Below are positions 49,384 through 62,170 of a stretch of 64,000 nucleotides of DNA, in pieces (position 1 is the first letter of the stretch; each line of letters starts with the position of its first letter). Origin of the DNA: Balaenoptera acutorostrata (lineage: Eukaryota; Chordata; Mammalia; Artiodactyla; Balaenopteridae); contig NC_080081.1 in assembly GCF_949987535.1 (NCBI RefSeq), positions 64,005,603 to 64,069,602 of the forward strand. The letters run 5' to 3'. The translations under genes were made by a program, and so were the position numbers. A model generated the notes under the pieces. It was not told the DNA's origin and did not search any database. It was given only the letters and a program-made list of their open reading frames with translations.

Positions 49384-50543
49384 CATCATTGTCTTCTTTT
49401 TAAATGTAACCTTAAAGAAAGAGCTGTTTTTAAGAATGGCTACCAGGATATTGTTTTCAGAACAAGAAACCTGTTTCTAATTTCTGAATATAATGGATGC
49501 CTCATATAAACTGAGCTTAGAGCTTCTGATAGGTTGTTTTCATAAACTTCTCTTCTACTTTTAAAAAAATAATGTCATCATGTAAAATTATGTCCTTAAT
49601 TTTTTTTTTAACGTACTATGAAATGGATTCATGTATATAATTTACGGTTAGAATTTCTTGGCTGTATAGGTAGGTTGCTCTGTTAAGAGAATAAAAGTCA
49701 GTACATGTTTCCTGAAACCAAATTAATGAGTATGGAGATAAATGAATTGTTTATTGTTCTTTTTGATGAAATACCTCTTCTGGTTCACTTCCATGGAGGA
49801 AGGACTCGGGTGCTCGGAGGGGCGTGCGGTAGAGAAAAGCGGGGCGCGGGCAGCCTCGTTGGTTTGACTTGTCTTTTTTCCTTCCAGCCTGGAGAGCGCC
49901 ACTCATCTCACTGCAGAGATTCCAGTTTCTCATGCTCAGTCTTCTTCGACTCCTGCCCGCTTGCATTTTTCTTTGGGAGGAGGGATGGGGTAGGTTCTGG
50001 AGCGGGTAACGACCTCTGAGCTTTGAGCCATTGACAGTTCAGAGCTGTGAGCCCAGAGTCCGTAGGAGAAGCCACGTCCAGAGGGAATAATATTGCTTTC
50101 CGATGGCTTCGTCCTCAAAAGCACAGGAAATTACATTTTACTGCAGCTTTGTAGATAGACTTATACAGGTTTCCTAATGTTTGCCTGATTCACGTTCTGT
50201 CTGTATTCCCCTGAACCCTGCTATTTTTTTTGGCAGGGGCTGGGAGGTGGGGAGAGGAGGGCCTCTATTAAAAATGATTTCTAAAGAAGAAATGGAAAGT
50301 TAAAGATCAAGTTCAGTGTCTTGGCTGTCCTCTCCACACCAGGGATTTGAAGCTGTTTGGAGTGAAATCTCATGGACCATGTTCTGCCTTTTGAGGGAAT
50401 CACATAATCTTGGGCCTGTGTAGGAGGAGCTTCTGAATTTGGAATTTCAAATATATTTTTCAATGAATGGTTCCCACATTGGGATTAAGGTGAAATAACT
50501 AAGTTGTCTTTCCATGTTGTTGAATTCTCTTTTTAATCTGTAG
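49384..50543. other. Intron 3, second part, unclassified
   Basis: 49795-50020 is GC-richer and contains CTTTTTTCCTTCCAG (ending at 49887), a splice-acceptor look-alike without a following RNASEH2B-like exon. No gene seen. Confidence 0.4.
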
Positions 50544-50620
50544 GAGGTCTTCTTCACTTTGCCACACCCATGGACCCTCTGTTTCTACTTCTCCACTACC
50601 TTATAAAGGCTGATAGAGAG
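50544..50620 (+). CDS. RNASEH2B: RNASEH2B coding exon 4
   Basis: Encodes residues 82-107 (77 nt, phase 1 in, phase 0 out), preceded by a T-rich tract ending CTGTAG and followed by donor GTGAGT. It carries the conserved GGLLHFATP segment (Gly83, His86) and the leucine-rich [13 protein letters not shown] stretch. Differences from human (from memory) are V91M and K106R. Because 77 is not divisible by three, loss of this exon would shift the frame. Confidence 0.96.
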
Positions 50621-51059
50621 GTGAGTTTCCCAGTTTGGGATATTAACAGTGGGGAAACAGAATAGACTGTTTTTTTTAACATGATCTCCTCTCTCTCCTT
50701 ATAATGGTCCAAATGTAGACTCCCCACAGTTCAGATTTAACTTGGTTGGTATAGAACACCTGTATCATGCGTGCTGGTACAGATCAAAGCACCGATCGGC
50801 AGACCTGAGATCCAGCATCGTGATCTTGGACTAGCTCACCAATGAGTCCTGAGAACTGCCCAACCCTTTGTGTTACCTGCCTTACTTGTTTGACAAAGCC
50901 TAACAATGAAATTCTCATTACGTACTCATTAGTTTTGAAATATAGTACAAATGTTAAGACCTCAGGCCTTAAGAGAATAAAGAAGATTTATCGTCTTTCA
51001 TTTTCTTCTTTGTGAGACACTGTGAAATAGGTACTCTGGGGGTGTGTCCAGCAAAACCT
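50621..51059. other. Intron 4 start, unclassified
   Basis: Nothing recognised. Confidence 0.4.
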
Positions 51060-51682
51060 CCTTAATGGGGAAGCTGTAGTTGAGGAATCCCAGATGGAGT
51101 AAAATTTACCTTTGTGATATAAAGACAGAGTTTATTAATAGTAATAGTTCCAGCCAGAGGTCCCAGGATACCTTTACAGTTGACAATCATTAAGGATCCC
51201 AAAGAACTTTTTGTTCCTGTGTGTTTTATCTATAAATATTGACTACATTAGAAATTAAAACTGAGAAATTTTAAAGTAATTTTATTAATTTATTTTTAAA
51301 ATAAAAATAATAAGCCCATTACTTATTAACATATGACATGTTTCTAATGAAACAAACAGTACAAGTCAGTGAGGAGTATGGTACTGTCTTACATTTTTGC
51401 AAATCTCTTTTATGTCTCGCTTGAGAGACAACAACTGGATTTTCACATCTTGTTCTGCATTCAGTCTGTTTCCATACACTGTTTGAGTGGAAGTGTGTAA
51501 AGAATATGCTGCCTTTCACATATGAGGTCAGAAAAGGAAGGAACTGTATATTAGCCTTTTACATAGTTATGGATACCCTGCTTTGATACTCCTCCAAAAA
51601 CCAACAAGTGGTGGTTTCTTAAAAGTTAGTTGCAATGTGGAATCTGAAACACTGTCAATGAACTTTCCATGTTCTCGTTAAA

Positions 51683-52062
51683 AAACAAAATTCAAATGAG
51701 TAAATTTTAAAGATCTTATTGGCTTTCTTGAATGATTCACGAATTGGGCAGCATCTATTCTAGCAGACAGAAAGAAGCTCCAAGGAACTGTACAAAATGA
51801 AAAACTTTTACAGCCAGAAGGGAATAAGAACAAGAAAGTTAAACTAGACTAAAGGGGGATTGGTTATGGCAAGGTCACGTTTCTTTAGGGGATGCCTGGC
51901 GTCTATCAGGCAAATGACCTAGCTAGTGCTGATTAGGAGATAACTGATTGACTGGTTTAAGGTTCCACTTCTGGGTGAGCTGAAACTAATTAAGTCTCTG
52001 TTTGGGCTTAGCACAAACGACTCCATTTTGGGTCTGCTGTCTGGTTTTTAACACTCTCTTAC
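51683..52062. mobile_element. LTR-like insertion inside the hAT relic
   Basis: About 380 bp that interrupt the hAT sequence between '..GTTCTCGTTAAA' and 'TTAAAATCTATTGG..', with a possible 5-bp TTAAA duplication and a right end of ACA. The inside ('GATTCACGAATTGGGCAGCA', 'CTGAAACTAATTAAGTCTCTG', 'GACTCCATTTTGGGTCTGCTGTC') looks like a solo LTR of an old endogenous retrovirus-like family that I cannot name. No retroviral genes are present. Confidence 0.5.
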
Positions 52063-52174
52063 ATTAAAATCTATTGGATCTTTCACGCATATTACTTTGC
52101 AATATCATGCATTGGTCATTTGGAAAATATTGTCTCACTGAATTATGCAGGTCTTCCAAATGTCTACACAACTC

Positions 52175-52177
<3 letters not shown>

Positions 52178-52213
<36 letters not shown>
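52178..52213 (+). repeat. (CA)18 microsatellite
   Basis: Uninterrupted CA dinucleotide run of about 36 bp inside the hAT relic. Likely polymorphic. Confidence 0.95.
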
Positions 52214-52215
<2 letters not shown>

Positions 52216-52925
52216 TTGTTAATTTAATATTACCAGTGATCTCTTTAGAAAACTCTGAGTGTTGGGAAGCTTGTCATAGTGGCAGACAAATTGTCTACAA
52301 TTCTAATTTTTGCTTTAAAGTTCAAATTTTATCGTTGGCTACAAGTACTGTCAATCTTTCCCTTGAAGTGACAGGTTCACTTCATTTACGTTCTGTCAGT
52401 ACTCAAGTCTGAATAACCATAGTTCATAGTGGTTCTTTCAGGTAAAAAATTGAGAAAAAGGCAGCTAGTTCTGCTCGCAACTCAGACAGTCACACAGTGC
52501 TTTTCCTTGAGACGATCCCTGAGCCTCGGCGGCAGCCGAAGTACTTCAGCCACACTTGACTTTCATCACACGGCGCATTTAACCTACCTGCACTCGAAGG
52601 TCAAGATTTAAATAAAAGAAATTGCTTTCGCTCCTTGATCAAGGAAATCCTTAAGTGCAGCTGGGATGTTTTTTACCTGCTTGTCCACGGCAGTGAAGAA
52701 CGCGGCGGCTGCTGGACGGTTTGCTGGTACCACCCTGACCGGTGCTGCGGAGCCAGGGGTTCTACCCACCTTTGCATTGAAATCATCAGCGCAGATGTTG
52801 ACACAGTGAAAATGCAAATAGCGTCGTGACCTTAGTTTGAAAATAGTTTGGAGCTTGTGGACCCCCTGCAGAGGTACTGGATCTCCCAGGGATCCACCAA
52901 CCACAGCTTGAAAACCTTCGAAATG

Positions 52926-54369
52926 ACAGCTTTAAGGAATAGAGTTATTTAAACACTTAGAGGAATCTTATTTTTGCACTCTCATGTCTGCGAACAGTTT
53001 AAGTGCTTATGGGTTCTCACTGAGTACTTAGATCCATTTTCCAAAACTCGTATTTTGTATTTATATCGATTTAATTTGTGATAAATACTGAGAGTAATAA
53101 AACTGACTTAAAACTTTAAGTTGTGCTTTCTCCTGATGCACCTTGTCGTCTCTTATTCTCCTCCTCTCCTACATTCTGTGTTCTTTATTGTGGATTAGTG
53201 AAGTTTTATTCCTTAGTTCAATCATGTTTCCCCTTATCTGGAAGCTACTGCGGTAGCCGCTGTAATTAGGGCACGGCGAGCAGTGAGGCTGGTGAGCCGT
53301 GTATCTCTAAGGAGCAGAAATGGTTCTAGTCACCACCAGGAAGGCGCTAGAAGTATTCAGGGAAGAAGATGGAAACTTCAGGTGGCTCCCATTCCTGGTG
53401 TTTCTAGGATGCATTAGTGGGAGGAAGCCACCAACTAGCCTTAGTATCAATACATGTGCTGATGCACCTTTAAAGGCCCTCCCCGCATTTGGGGGAACTG
53501 TTTGCCTATTTCCCATTAAGACCCTGACTCTGGTGAATTAATCCTCACCCTGGCCCTCTGGGAGGCTCTGGGGGTGCTGTGGCTGGTTCAGGGAGGCAGA
53601 TGCAGAATGAAGCTTATGGTGGTAAGTTGGCTTTCATTGTAAACCATCTTGCTCTCTCTTCCCAAATACTTAAAGTGCCCCTTAAAATAGCCCGTGAGGC
53701 ATTCAGATATTTCCTCCCCTACATTTTAGATGTGATCTTTTCCTATTTAATTAAAAAAATATCAGTATGTACTTTCGAAATGTTGACCCATTCTCTGTTA
53801 AACATGGTTTATTTTAACGTCAGTAAAAATAATTCTTCTGTCTAGCTCTCCCAACTGTTATTAACTTTATATTCAAACAAATTTCTTATTGCAAAACTCT
53901 TTTATGTATATATGGTAAAGAAAACAAGAATGAAACATTAGTATATTATGAAATGATTATGTCAAGACTGTGTGGTAGGCCATTACATATTAGTAAAATA
54001 TTGTTTTAAAGTAGTTAAATACTTAACACATTGGGTGATCATGGAAGAATATAGATTAAGGTAGGAATCTAAAGACAGTAACTTGGGAAACCTGTGAATT
54101 ATTCTTACTATCTGAAGGAAAAAGAACATTTCAATTAAAACATTTCTTGCCACTTGATGGAACCCAGGTGCTTTCGAGAGCTTCCTAGAGGGAGCTGAGA
54201 GTCAGTTCTGGAGCCTGTCCCGTTAAGGGAGTCCTTAGGTGGAACAAGTGACTTTGAACTTAGTTTAAAGGTCCAGCTATGAGGTTATATATCTTTGTCT
54301 CTTTTTTTTAATGTATGAGTTTGTTGACTGGAGTAAAGTCATCCTGACTGACTAAAGTCTTTTTTTCAG
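52926..54369. other. Intron 4, remainder, unclassified
   Basis: No gene or confident repeat; ordinary intronic sequence leading to a T-rich acceptor for exon 5. Confidence 0.4.
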
Positions 54370-54484
54370 GGAAAGTTTCAGCCCCTGGATCAAGTTGTGA
54401 TGGATGACGTGTTTCCGAATTGCATCTTGCTGCTGAAACTTCCTGAGCTTGAGAAGTTACTTCGACATGTGACAGAGGAGAAAG
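54370..54484 (+). CDS. RNASEH2B: RNASEH2B coding exon 5
   Basis: Encodes residues 108-145 plus the first base of codon 146 (115 nt). The acceptor has a run of T ending TTTTTTCAG; the donor is GTATGG. The peptide runs from [10 protein letters not shown] through [11 protein letters not shown] to HVTEEK. Differences from human (from memory) are V118M, N120D, G133E and H139R. This is the last RNASEH2B exon visible here; the lysine-rich exon that follows in mammals is not in the remaining 9.5 kb. Confidence 0.96.
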
Positions 54485-54849
54485 GTATGGCCTACGGCCT
54501 TTGAAATCAGGCTTAATGGCTGCCAGAAAAGCTGGACCTCTGTCTGAGAATGCAGTGGCTTGAGGGCCTGTGGAATGGGACGCTTATTCTGTGTGGGTCA
54601 CAGGGGAAGCTGTCGTTCAGATTCGCTTCCACTTGTCAATATTCATCCTCTCTTGCACTGGCTTGTTCAGTCTGCGAAACTTGAACTAGTGAAATATGAG
54701 GGCCTGTCTCCTGCAGGGCCAGGATTCATGAGGCTCAGGCTTTAGTCTCAGCTCCTCTTTCAACTAGGCTGTGACTTTAGGTAAGTGCCTCAACTGCTTT
54801 CTGCCTCGGGTTTCTCATTTGTAAAATTGAATAAAATCTATGCCTTTAT

Positions 54850-55640
54850 TGATTGAAGAAACATTTATTGAGCACCTACTAAGAAACACATGTTGAGCAC
54901 TAGAGCCAGGCTCTAGGGATAGTTATAAATAAAATATTATCCTTTGCCTCACTTTGCTTCTACTCTGATGGAGACAAATGACAAGTAGGGCAATGACAGT
55001 AGGGAATAAGGGAAGTGAACTCTGGGTTTTGTGGGGATGCACAGGACAGGTTTATAACCTGGCCTAGATAGGGTGGGAAGTGCGGGTAGGGGGGTATTGT
55101 GTTGCTTTCCTGTGGGAAATAACCTCTAAGTGGAGGCAAGGTCAGAGTAGCAGCATGGATGTATGGAAAAGTTTGTCATGCTTAGCAAGATCCAAGAAGT
55201 TCAGTGATGCGTGTTTAGGTTAGTAAGGAGAGAACAGGAGAGAGTGCTGGGCAAGGGTTCAGGTGGTGAAGGGCCTTATATGTGTCTGGACTTGACCTAA
55301 TGGTAGTGGAGTGTCAGCAAAGTTTTAAGTAGGGTAGTGCTATTGTGTGGAGAAGCTAAGGTCCGGTCCCCAGAGGCTGCTGCTGTGGTCCAGGCGGGAG
55401 GTGATGGTCGCCTGAGCTTAGGAGGTGGAACCAGAAGGGAGTAGCAACCTCGTGTGTTGACTGGATGATGGTCAAGAGAAGGAGGAGTCAAGGATGGCTT
55501 CTGGGCTTGTGCCTTGACCCACAGGATGGGTAGAGGTGGCCCCCTGGAGACAGGGGACATGGGTGGGAGGAGCAGGCTAGGGGTCACAGAGAGATGAGTT
55601 GTAGGCATTCATCTGAATTTTGAGAGGAGGAAGTGAGGCA
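54850..55640 (-). mobile_element. L2 LINE, long fragment
   Basis: Begins 'GAAACATTTATTGAGCACCTACTAAG' (complement of the L2 3' end). It continues through 'GTGAAGGGCCTTATATGTG' near 55266, 'GTGGTCCAGGCGGGAGGTGATGG' near 55384 and 'GGAGTCAAGGATGGCTTCTGG' near 55484, in L2 ORF2-complement order. The 103-codon - strand frame at 55297-55608 is L2 residue. Confidence 0.85.
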
Positions 55641-56701
55641 GTGTGTGAATGTGTTTTGACAGGTTTGTAATAGCATTCAGACTGAGAATCAGTGTCTCCA
55701 AAAATCATCCAAGTAGTTTTAGAGTTAATATGGAAACACAGTGTGAGAACCGAAACAGCGGGCTGATAAGTTATGGTTATTTGGGGTTCTAGATGGTTTG
55801 GCCAACTATGGTAGTTCTTCTAGGACCAAGAAAGTGGTGACTCCAAGAAGTGTAAGCTTACGGTGGAAAAAGGGAAAACCTCATTCGTTGCATTTCACAT
55901 TCGAAGGGTCTACTAAATTCACACTTGGCCAGACACAGAGCTCTGTTTTGAGCCTGAGGGGTATGTGGTGCCCAGGTTTTCATCAAAGCAGCCCGATTAA
56001 TGACACTCCCTGGTGCTGACCTTGGCAGGAGACAGTAATCTTTTTGTGGGTGACAAATGAAGTAGCTCATAGCCATTTCTGAAAGCTAAAGCAGTGAGGA
56101 ATAATTACAAGTCATTTTCATTTTGCCAAGCTAATGGAAGCTGACAACACGATTAACTCATTATCCAAAAATCTTCCAATAGCTGTATAAGAACAGTTAC
56201 CTGAAACCAAAACCCAGCAGCCCAAATTCAGAAATAGTATTAAAGCATTGTCATTTGTTAGTGTACAGCCTGTGTTCCAAAGCAGGAGCTTCCCTCACTT
56301 CCATTCCTTCCTCCTTGCTCACTGACCCCCTGACCGTCTGTTGAATCATTATCTGAACTCCTGTCCTAATCTCTTTCACTTCGCAACATTGCCTAACTTT
56401 TGGAAGTTCTGCTGTAATAGAAAGTGAATGCCTTATACTTGTCTTGTTTGACCAGCTCTAAGTAACCAATTGTAAACTTCAAGCTACTGTGTGTTTCTCT
56501 TTGGATCTTTGTGGAAAATGATGTCTGTCTTAGTATGCTGTCCTTGTATACAGAAATGACATGAGGAAAAATATTTCACATATTTGTGTTCTGCGTCAAG
56601 GGGTGAAGCAAGCGATGTGGAATTGCTTCTGTTTTGATGAAGAGGCCTTTTTGAAGGTTGAGGCATTAGAGATCTTATTATTTCTTGTTTTTAAAAAATT
56701 T
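55641..56701. other. Intron 5 sequence, unclassified
   Basis: Nothing recognised. Confidence 0.4.
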
Positions 56702-56823
56702 GGGGGGAATTCCCTGCCGGTCCAGTGGTTAGGATTCCGTGCTTTCACTGCCGAGGGTGCAGGTTCAATCCCTGGTCGGGGAACTAAGATCCCGGAAGCT
56801 GCGCAGCACGGCCAGAAAAAAAA
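56702..56823 (+). mobile_element. CHR-type short SINE
   Basis: 'GGAATTCCCTGCCGGTCCAGTGG' head, 'GGTTCAATCCCTGGTCGGGG' B-box region, 'CTGCGCAGCACGGCC' and an A tail. Less diverged than the copy at 45293. Confidence 0.93.
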
Positions 56824-57544
56824 TTTTTTTTGTTTTGTTTTGTCTTTGAACCTTCCATTATTTTAAGATTTACAGAATGTAGTTCATTAGGGGAAGAATT
56901 AAATTATGAAGGAACTGCCAAGACTTCTAGAGATTTGCATACATCTTTTACCCTGTGAAATGTAACCTAAATTACTTTGTTTTGCCTTACTGTCATTAAA
57001 AAGGAAAGAAAGAAAAATTTGAGGCCTAGGGTTTTTAGAAACCTGGCATGTATAAAGGTTGATGATATAACTGCTTTGAAAATGAAAGTACATGGGCAGG
57101 GGAGGCAGTTTTTTTAATCAAAAATTTTAAAGGTACAGAAAAACTCAGAGGAAAAAAACTACAAATAAACTACAAATATTTGTCTCCAACTGCAATAATC
57201 AACCAGTGTTAATGTTTTGTTATTTTTGCTTCATATCTCTTTCAGGGAAAGAATTTCTTTAGGAACAATCTAGTAATCTGATCACAGGATTTGATAGCCT
57301 ACAAGAAAAATTAAGAATGTATTTGCTACATAGTTTTGAGCAAATCATTCAAACTTTTCAGCATCCTTGATCTGTAAGATGAAGAGTTTGAAGGGTTAAG
57401 GGTATCCCTCATATTTTTCCATATGTTATAATTAGTCCTCTGCAAAGTTGTTCTAAATCATAAAATAAAGCTTTCCTTCTCTTACCTTTAGAGTGTTGAG
57501 ATCTCTAAATTACCAGCATATGAACATTGTTTAAGAATTGCAGT
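56824..57544. other. Intron 5 sequence, unclassified
   Basis: 57110-57240 looks like a degraded repeat (A-rich with 'AACCAGTGTTAATGTTTTG') that I cannot place. Confidence 0.35.
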
Positions 57545-57665
57545 TAACAGTATCTACTATCCACCACAAAGAGTTGCTTCAGGAATTAAATGAAATAATA
57601 CAAGTAAATCAGTGCCCAGAGAGTGCTGGGTGTAGAGTTAAGTGCTCAATAAATGTTTGTACCAT
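57545..57665 (+). mobile_element. MIR SINE 3' part
   Basis: 'GGAATTAAATGAAATAATACAAG' followed by 'GTTAAGTGCTCAATAAATGTTTG'. Confidence 0.7.
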
Positions 57666-57841
57666 TAAGGCTTGTGAACTAGAAATTTTAAATTCTTTGC
57701 TGATGTTTAAGTACTAGGTATACAGTAAGTGACCAATGCACATTTGTGACAATGCACATTTGATGGTCCATTGATTAATACAGAGTCAAGTGGTTTATGT
57801 GGGAGAATGGGGATAATCAGATAATAATAAAAATGTCTACC

Positions 57842-58085
57842 ATATATTAACAAATTATTATATGTCATCTCTATGCTTGTTGTTTTACGTATATTATTGA
57901 ATTCTTGCAGTAATTCCCTTTCATTGTTAGTAGAACTTGAATTTTTACAAATGAGGAAATTGAAGCTCGAAGAGTTTAAGCACATTGACTAACATCATAG
58001 AACTTGAAGTGGTAAAATCAAGATTTGAACCCATGTCTGTCTGACGGCAACTCTTTCTCTTCCTTCTTACCACTGTGTAACACTT
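57842..58085 (-). mobile_element. MIR SINE
   Basis: 'ACAAATGAGGAAATTGAAGCTCGAAGAG' and 'AAGATTTGAACCCATGTCTGTCTGACGG' in reverse-complement MIR order. Confidence 0.85.
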
Positions 58086-59529
58086 CCAGGAGACTCTGTT
58101 AGAGTTTTTAGGTGTTGTCTCATGTAAAAATAGAAACTTAATTTTTTGTTAGTCTTGTATATCCCATTAACAATTTCTCTTCGTGACACAAAGAGAGAGA
58201 CAGGAAAGGAGACAGCGGGAACTTCTACAGCTTCAGGAAAAGACAGTTCTCATCCTGGCAGTGAGCGTTCTGTTTTGCAGGCAACCTCTTTTAGCGATTG
58301 CCTTGGGTCCTGGCTGCTTGTTTGAATTTAGATTTTTGTCTGTTTTTAAGTTAGTATTTGGTTCCATTCTCTGTATTTTATTGCTAGGGTTTTTAAATAA
58401 GAAACAAAGAAGACTGCTAAAGAGTGGTCAGGTACTACCCGTGACAGGGAGCAGAGATAAAGAGGAAAGTTGATGTTTTTTCAATTCCATCCTCCCCACA
58501 GGCACTGTGCAGAGAGAGTAAAAACCTGAAATGCTCAAATTCCCCAGCCAGCTATTTTGATATTGGACTCCAGATGCTGTCTCAAAAGTCCGTGGCATTG
58601 AAGATCTCGTTAAGCCTGCTAGGTTTATGAGAACCTTTCCTTCTCCCTGCCGGATAAACCAGCCACAGTTGTCTACATCCTGAATGATGATGGCGGTGAC
58701 CTTAGTTAGTTAGCACTGCCTGCTTTATTAGTGAGGGAAACGATGTGTCTCAGTTTGCTAGCTCTGGGGCTCAGCATGCTTCTTGCCAAAAAAGCTCCCA
58801 TTCAGTGGAGAGATGACACGGGAAAGGACTAATAAAGGGTTATGAACTTCATCTTGAGTATAACACTTTGTTTCATATTGCAAGCAAAAGCTGTGCTGCG
58901 CTGTCCATTGTGATTAACAGGAAGAGCCAGGAAAACTTACCTGATTAAAATACCCCAAGCACAGTTGCCAAGTTTCTATCCCCAGGAGGCAGGAAAAAAA
59001 AAAAAGAGACCATATGAGTTTCTCAGTGATGGAAAACATTCAGAAAGTAGATGTGAAAATCTGCTCCAGGCAGTTTGTTCAACAATACATCAGGGAAATT
59101 CAAGTTTGTGAACTGATTACCCAATTGCTGAACATGTTATTTAATTGTGGACTCCTTTTTATTCCATCTTTATTTTGTAAACCCAGTCTTTCCAGATGTT
59201 TGAGACCAGTTTTATAGGCACCAGACACATTAGGGAAAGAAACCTTTCCAGCATGTGCACATGTCATCTAACTCACAAACTCGCAAATATTAAATTTAGG
59301 ACACAATAGAACACGTTATGGTATTTTTCATAATTGTGGGTAATCTGTGGCCTTTGTGAATATTTTAAACCACCTTGCTTATCAAAATGTGTAAATTTTA
59401 AAATTAAACAGTAGTTTATGCACTTCATCCTTGTATAGTATTTTGGGATATTCAAGCTTGATACTTCTTAGTGATCATCTTGTCCAGGGGAATGTTTAGT
59501 TAGAAATAAATTTGTAATTTAAAAACTTC
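58086..59529. other. Intron 5 sequence, unclassified
   Basis: No exon or repeat recognised. The 96-codon frame at 58183-58473 shows no RNASEH2B similarity. Confidence 0.4.
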
Positions 59530-62170
59530 CTAGGAAAAAAACTCCAGGCCCAACTGGCTTCACTGGTGAATTCTACCATACTTTAAGAAAAAAATAATAC
59601 TCAAAGAAATAATGATACTTAGTCAAATTCTTTTAGAAATTAAATGAAGAAGATATATATCCCAACTAATTTTATGAAACTGGAATGGCCCCAGTACCAA
59701 AATCAAAGTTATTACAAAAAGAAAACTAATCTAGTATCCCTTATGATCTTAGATGGAAAAATCCTTTAAAAATATTTGCAAATTAACTATGTAAAAAGGA
59801 TAGTACATTATAACCGAGGTTTATCATAAGAATGCAGAGTTGGTTGAACATTAGAAAATCAATCAGTATGATTCACCATATTTATATATTACAAAAGAAA
59901 AACTATGATCATCTCAATAGATGCAGAAAAAAACATTTGACAAAATTCAGTCATAATATAAATTCTCAGCAAATTAGAGATAGGAAGGAGCTTCCTCCTT
60001 CTGGTAAAGGACATCCATGACAAACCTAAGCTAATATCATACTTCATTGTAAAAGACTGAACACACTTTTCCCCTAAGATGGGTACAAGATAAGGATGTA
60101 AACTCCTTATCCCGCTAGTGGAAATCCTAGCAGTTGCAATAAGATAAGAAAAAAATTGGGACTTCCCTGGCAGTCCAGTGGTTAAGACTCCATGCTTCCA
60201 GTGCAGGGGCATGGGTTCAATCTCTAGTCAGGGAACTAAGATCCCACATGCCAATAAATAAATAAATAAAAGCTATGCAGATTAGAAAGTAAATAGTAAA
60301 ACTATCTATTTTTCATAAACAGTATGGTCATGTATGTAAAAAGCTCAAAAGAATTTACCAAAAAAAAAAAAAAAATCACTAGAACTAATAAGTTCTCAGG
60401 ATATAAGGTCAATATAGAAAAATTAATTCTATTTCTGTATATTAGCAGTGAACAGTTGGACAGTGTAATAAAAGCACACCATTTATAATATAAAAAATCA
60501 TGAAGTTGTAAGGATAAACGAAACGTAAAATATGCAAGACCAGTACACTGAACATTACAGAACATTGCAGAGAAATTAAAGAATTAAATAAGTAGAGAGA
60601 TATACCATGTTCATGAATTAGAAGACTTAATATTGTTAAGATGTCCATTCTCTCCAAAGTAATCTATAGAGTTAATGGAATGTCTATCAGGCTTTTTTTT
60701 TTTTTGGTAGAAATTGAGAAGCTGGTTTTAGAATTTATATGACTGTGCAAAGGATCTACAGTAGCCAAAACAATTTTGAAAAAGAAGAACAAAGTTGGAG
60801 AACTTACACAACCTGATTTCAAGACTTACTGTAAAGCTACAATGATAAAGAAATTATGGCATTGGTATAAGGTTAAATAGATAGATAAATGGAACCAAAT
60901 AGAACAGAAGTGGACCCACACTTATGTAGCCAATCTTTTTTTTTTCCAACGGTGTCAAGATAATTTAATGGGAGAAAGGATAACCTTTTCAACAAATAAC
61001 CTGGAAAAATTGGATATCCATATGAAAAACAATTAACATTAACTCTCACCTCAGAGTCATACAGAAAAATTAACTTGAAGTTGATCAATAATTTAAATGC
61101 AAAAATGAAAACTATTGAATTTCTGGAAGAAGCCATAGAAGAAAACCTTTGTGACCTTGAGGATTGGCAAAGATTTCATAGGACACAAAAACTACTAACC
61201 ATACAAAAAAATTATAAATTACATATCATTAAAATTAATATCTTCTGGTCTTTGAAAGATACCATTAAGAAAAAAAAAGACAAGCCACAGTTGGAAGAAA
61301 ATATTTATATGACATATATCTGATAAAAGATATATATAAATGTATAAAGAACTCTTTTAACACAATAATAAGATGATATCCGGCCCTGTAGAAAAATCAG
61401 CAAAAGGTTTGAACAGACTTCACAAAAGAAGATTTATGAATAAGGCACATAAATAGATGTTCAATATCATTAGTCACCAGAAAAATGTAAATTAAAACCA
61501 CAGGGAAATATCACTGATATCCACCAGAGTTGCTAAAATAAAACAGACAGACACTACCAGTAAGTTTTGGAACAATGGGAACTCACCTGCCTGGCTAGAG
61601 GAAGCATAAAATGGTCGAACCACTTGACAATTTCTTACGACTCAGTAATTCTACTCCTAGGTATTTGCCCAAGACTTATGAAGACATATGTCCATACAAA
61701 GATTTGTGCAAGAATGTTCAGAGCAACTTTTTCAAAATAGCCCAAAACTGGAAACAACCTAAATGCCCTTCAGTAGGTGAGTGGGTATACAAAACATGGG
61801 ATATCCATACACAGGATACTACTCCATAATACAAAGGAAAGAGCTATTGCTAGCTGCAGCAAAATGGAAGAATCTCACAGAAATTATGTTGAGCAAAAGA
61901 AGAAGGTCACAAAAAGGTACTTACTGTATGATTCCATTCCTATGATGTTCTAGAATAAAGCAAAAACAATTCTGTAATCATAGCAGATCAGTGGTTACCT
62001 GAGGTCTGGATAGGGATGAGAGAATTGACTGTAAGCTCAGGGGAACTTTTTGGGCTGGTGGTTACATGACTGTATGTAGACATTTGGCCATACTCCTCAA
62101 ATTGTACACCGAAAATGGGTGTGTTAATCATACGAACATTATTCCTAAATACAGTTGTTTTTTAAAAAAA
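59530..62170 (+). mobile_element. Old L1 3' half, interrupted by a SINE
   Basis: From 'CCAGGCCCAACTGGCTTCACTGG' (reverse transcriptase, near 59546) through 'ATCTCAATAGATGCAGAAAAA' near 59911, later ORF2 words, and a 3' UTR with 'GGTGGTTACATGACTGTATG' near 62058 and 'AAATTGTACACCGAAAATGGG' near 62099. Heavily mutated, no long open frame. Confidence 0.85.
60158..60269 (+). mobile_element. CHR-type short SINE inserted in old L1
   Basis: 'GGGACTTCCCTGGCAGTCCAGTGG' head, 'GGGTTCAATCTCTAGTCAGGG' B-box region, and an (AATA)n tail. No clear target duplication. Confidence 0.93.

Larger units (their letters stand above)
51060..52925 (-). pseudogene. Fossil hAT (Charlie/ZBED-type) transposase element
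   Basis: A large autonomous-type DNA transposon relic on the - strand. The C-terminal dimerisation (hATC) region is at 51380-51680: it translates, across stops, to a segment containing NRLNAEQDVKIQL and KEICKNVRQ. The - strand frame at 52608-52904 probably covers an N-terminal part. The right end reads 'GTGGACCCCCTGCAGAGG...CACAGCTTGAAAACC', like degraded hAT termini. The + strand sequence between carries matching non-coding flanks. At least three stops lie in the hATC part, and an LTR-like insert (51683-52062) splits the element. Confidence 0.75.

Noticed and set aside
49860..49960. CTTTTTTCCTTCCAG followed by an open stretch, exon-like
   Set aside because: Exons 3 and 4 join in correct phase without it, and the peptide has no RNASEH2B similarity.
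55297..55608. 103-codon proline-rich - strand open frame
   Set aside because: Lies in an L2 fragment and reads L2 coding residue.
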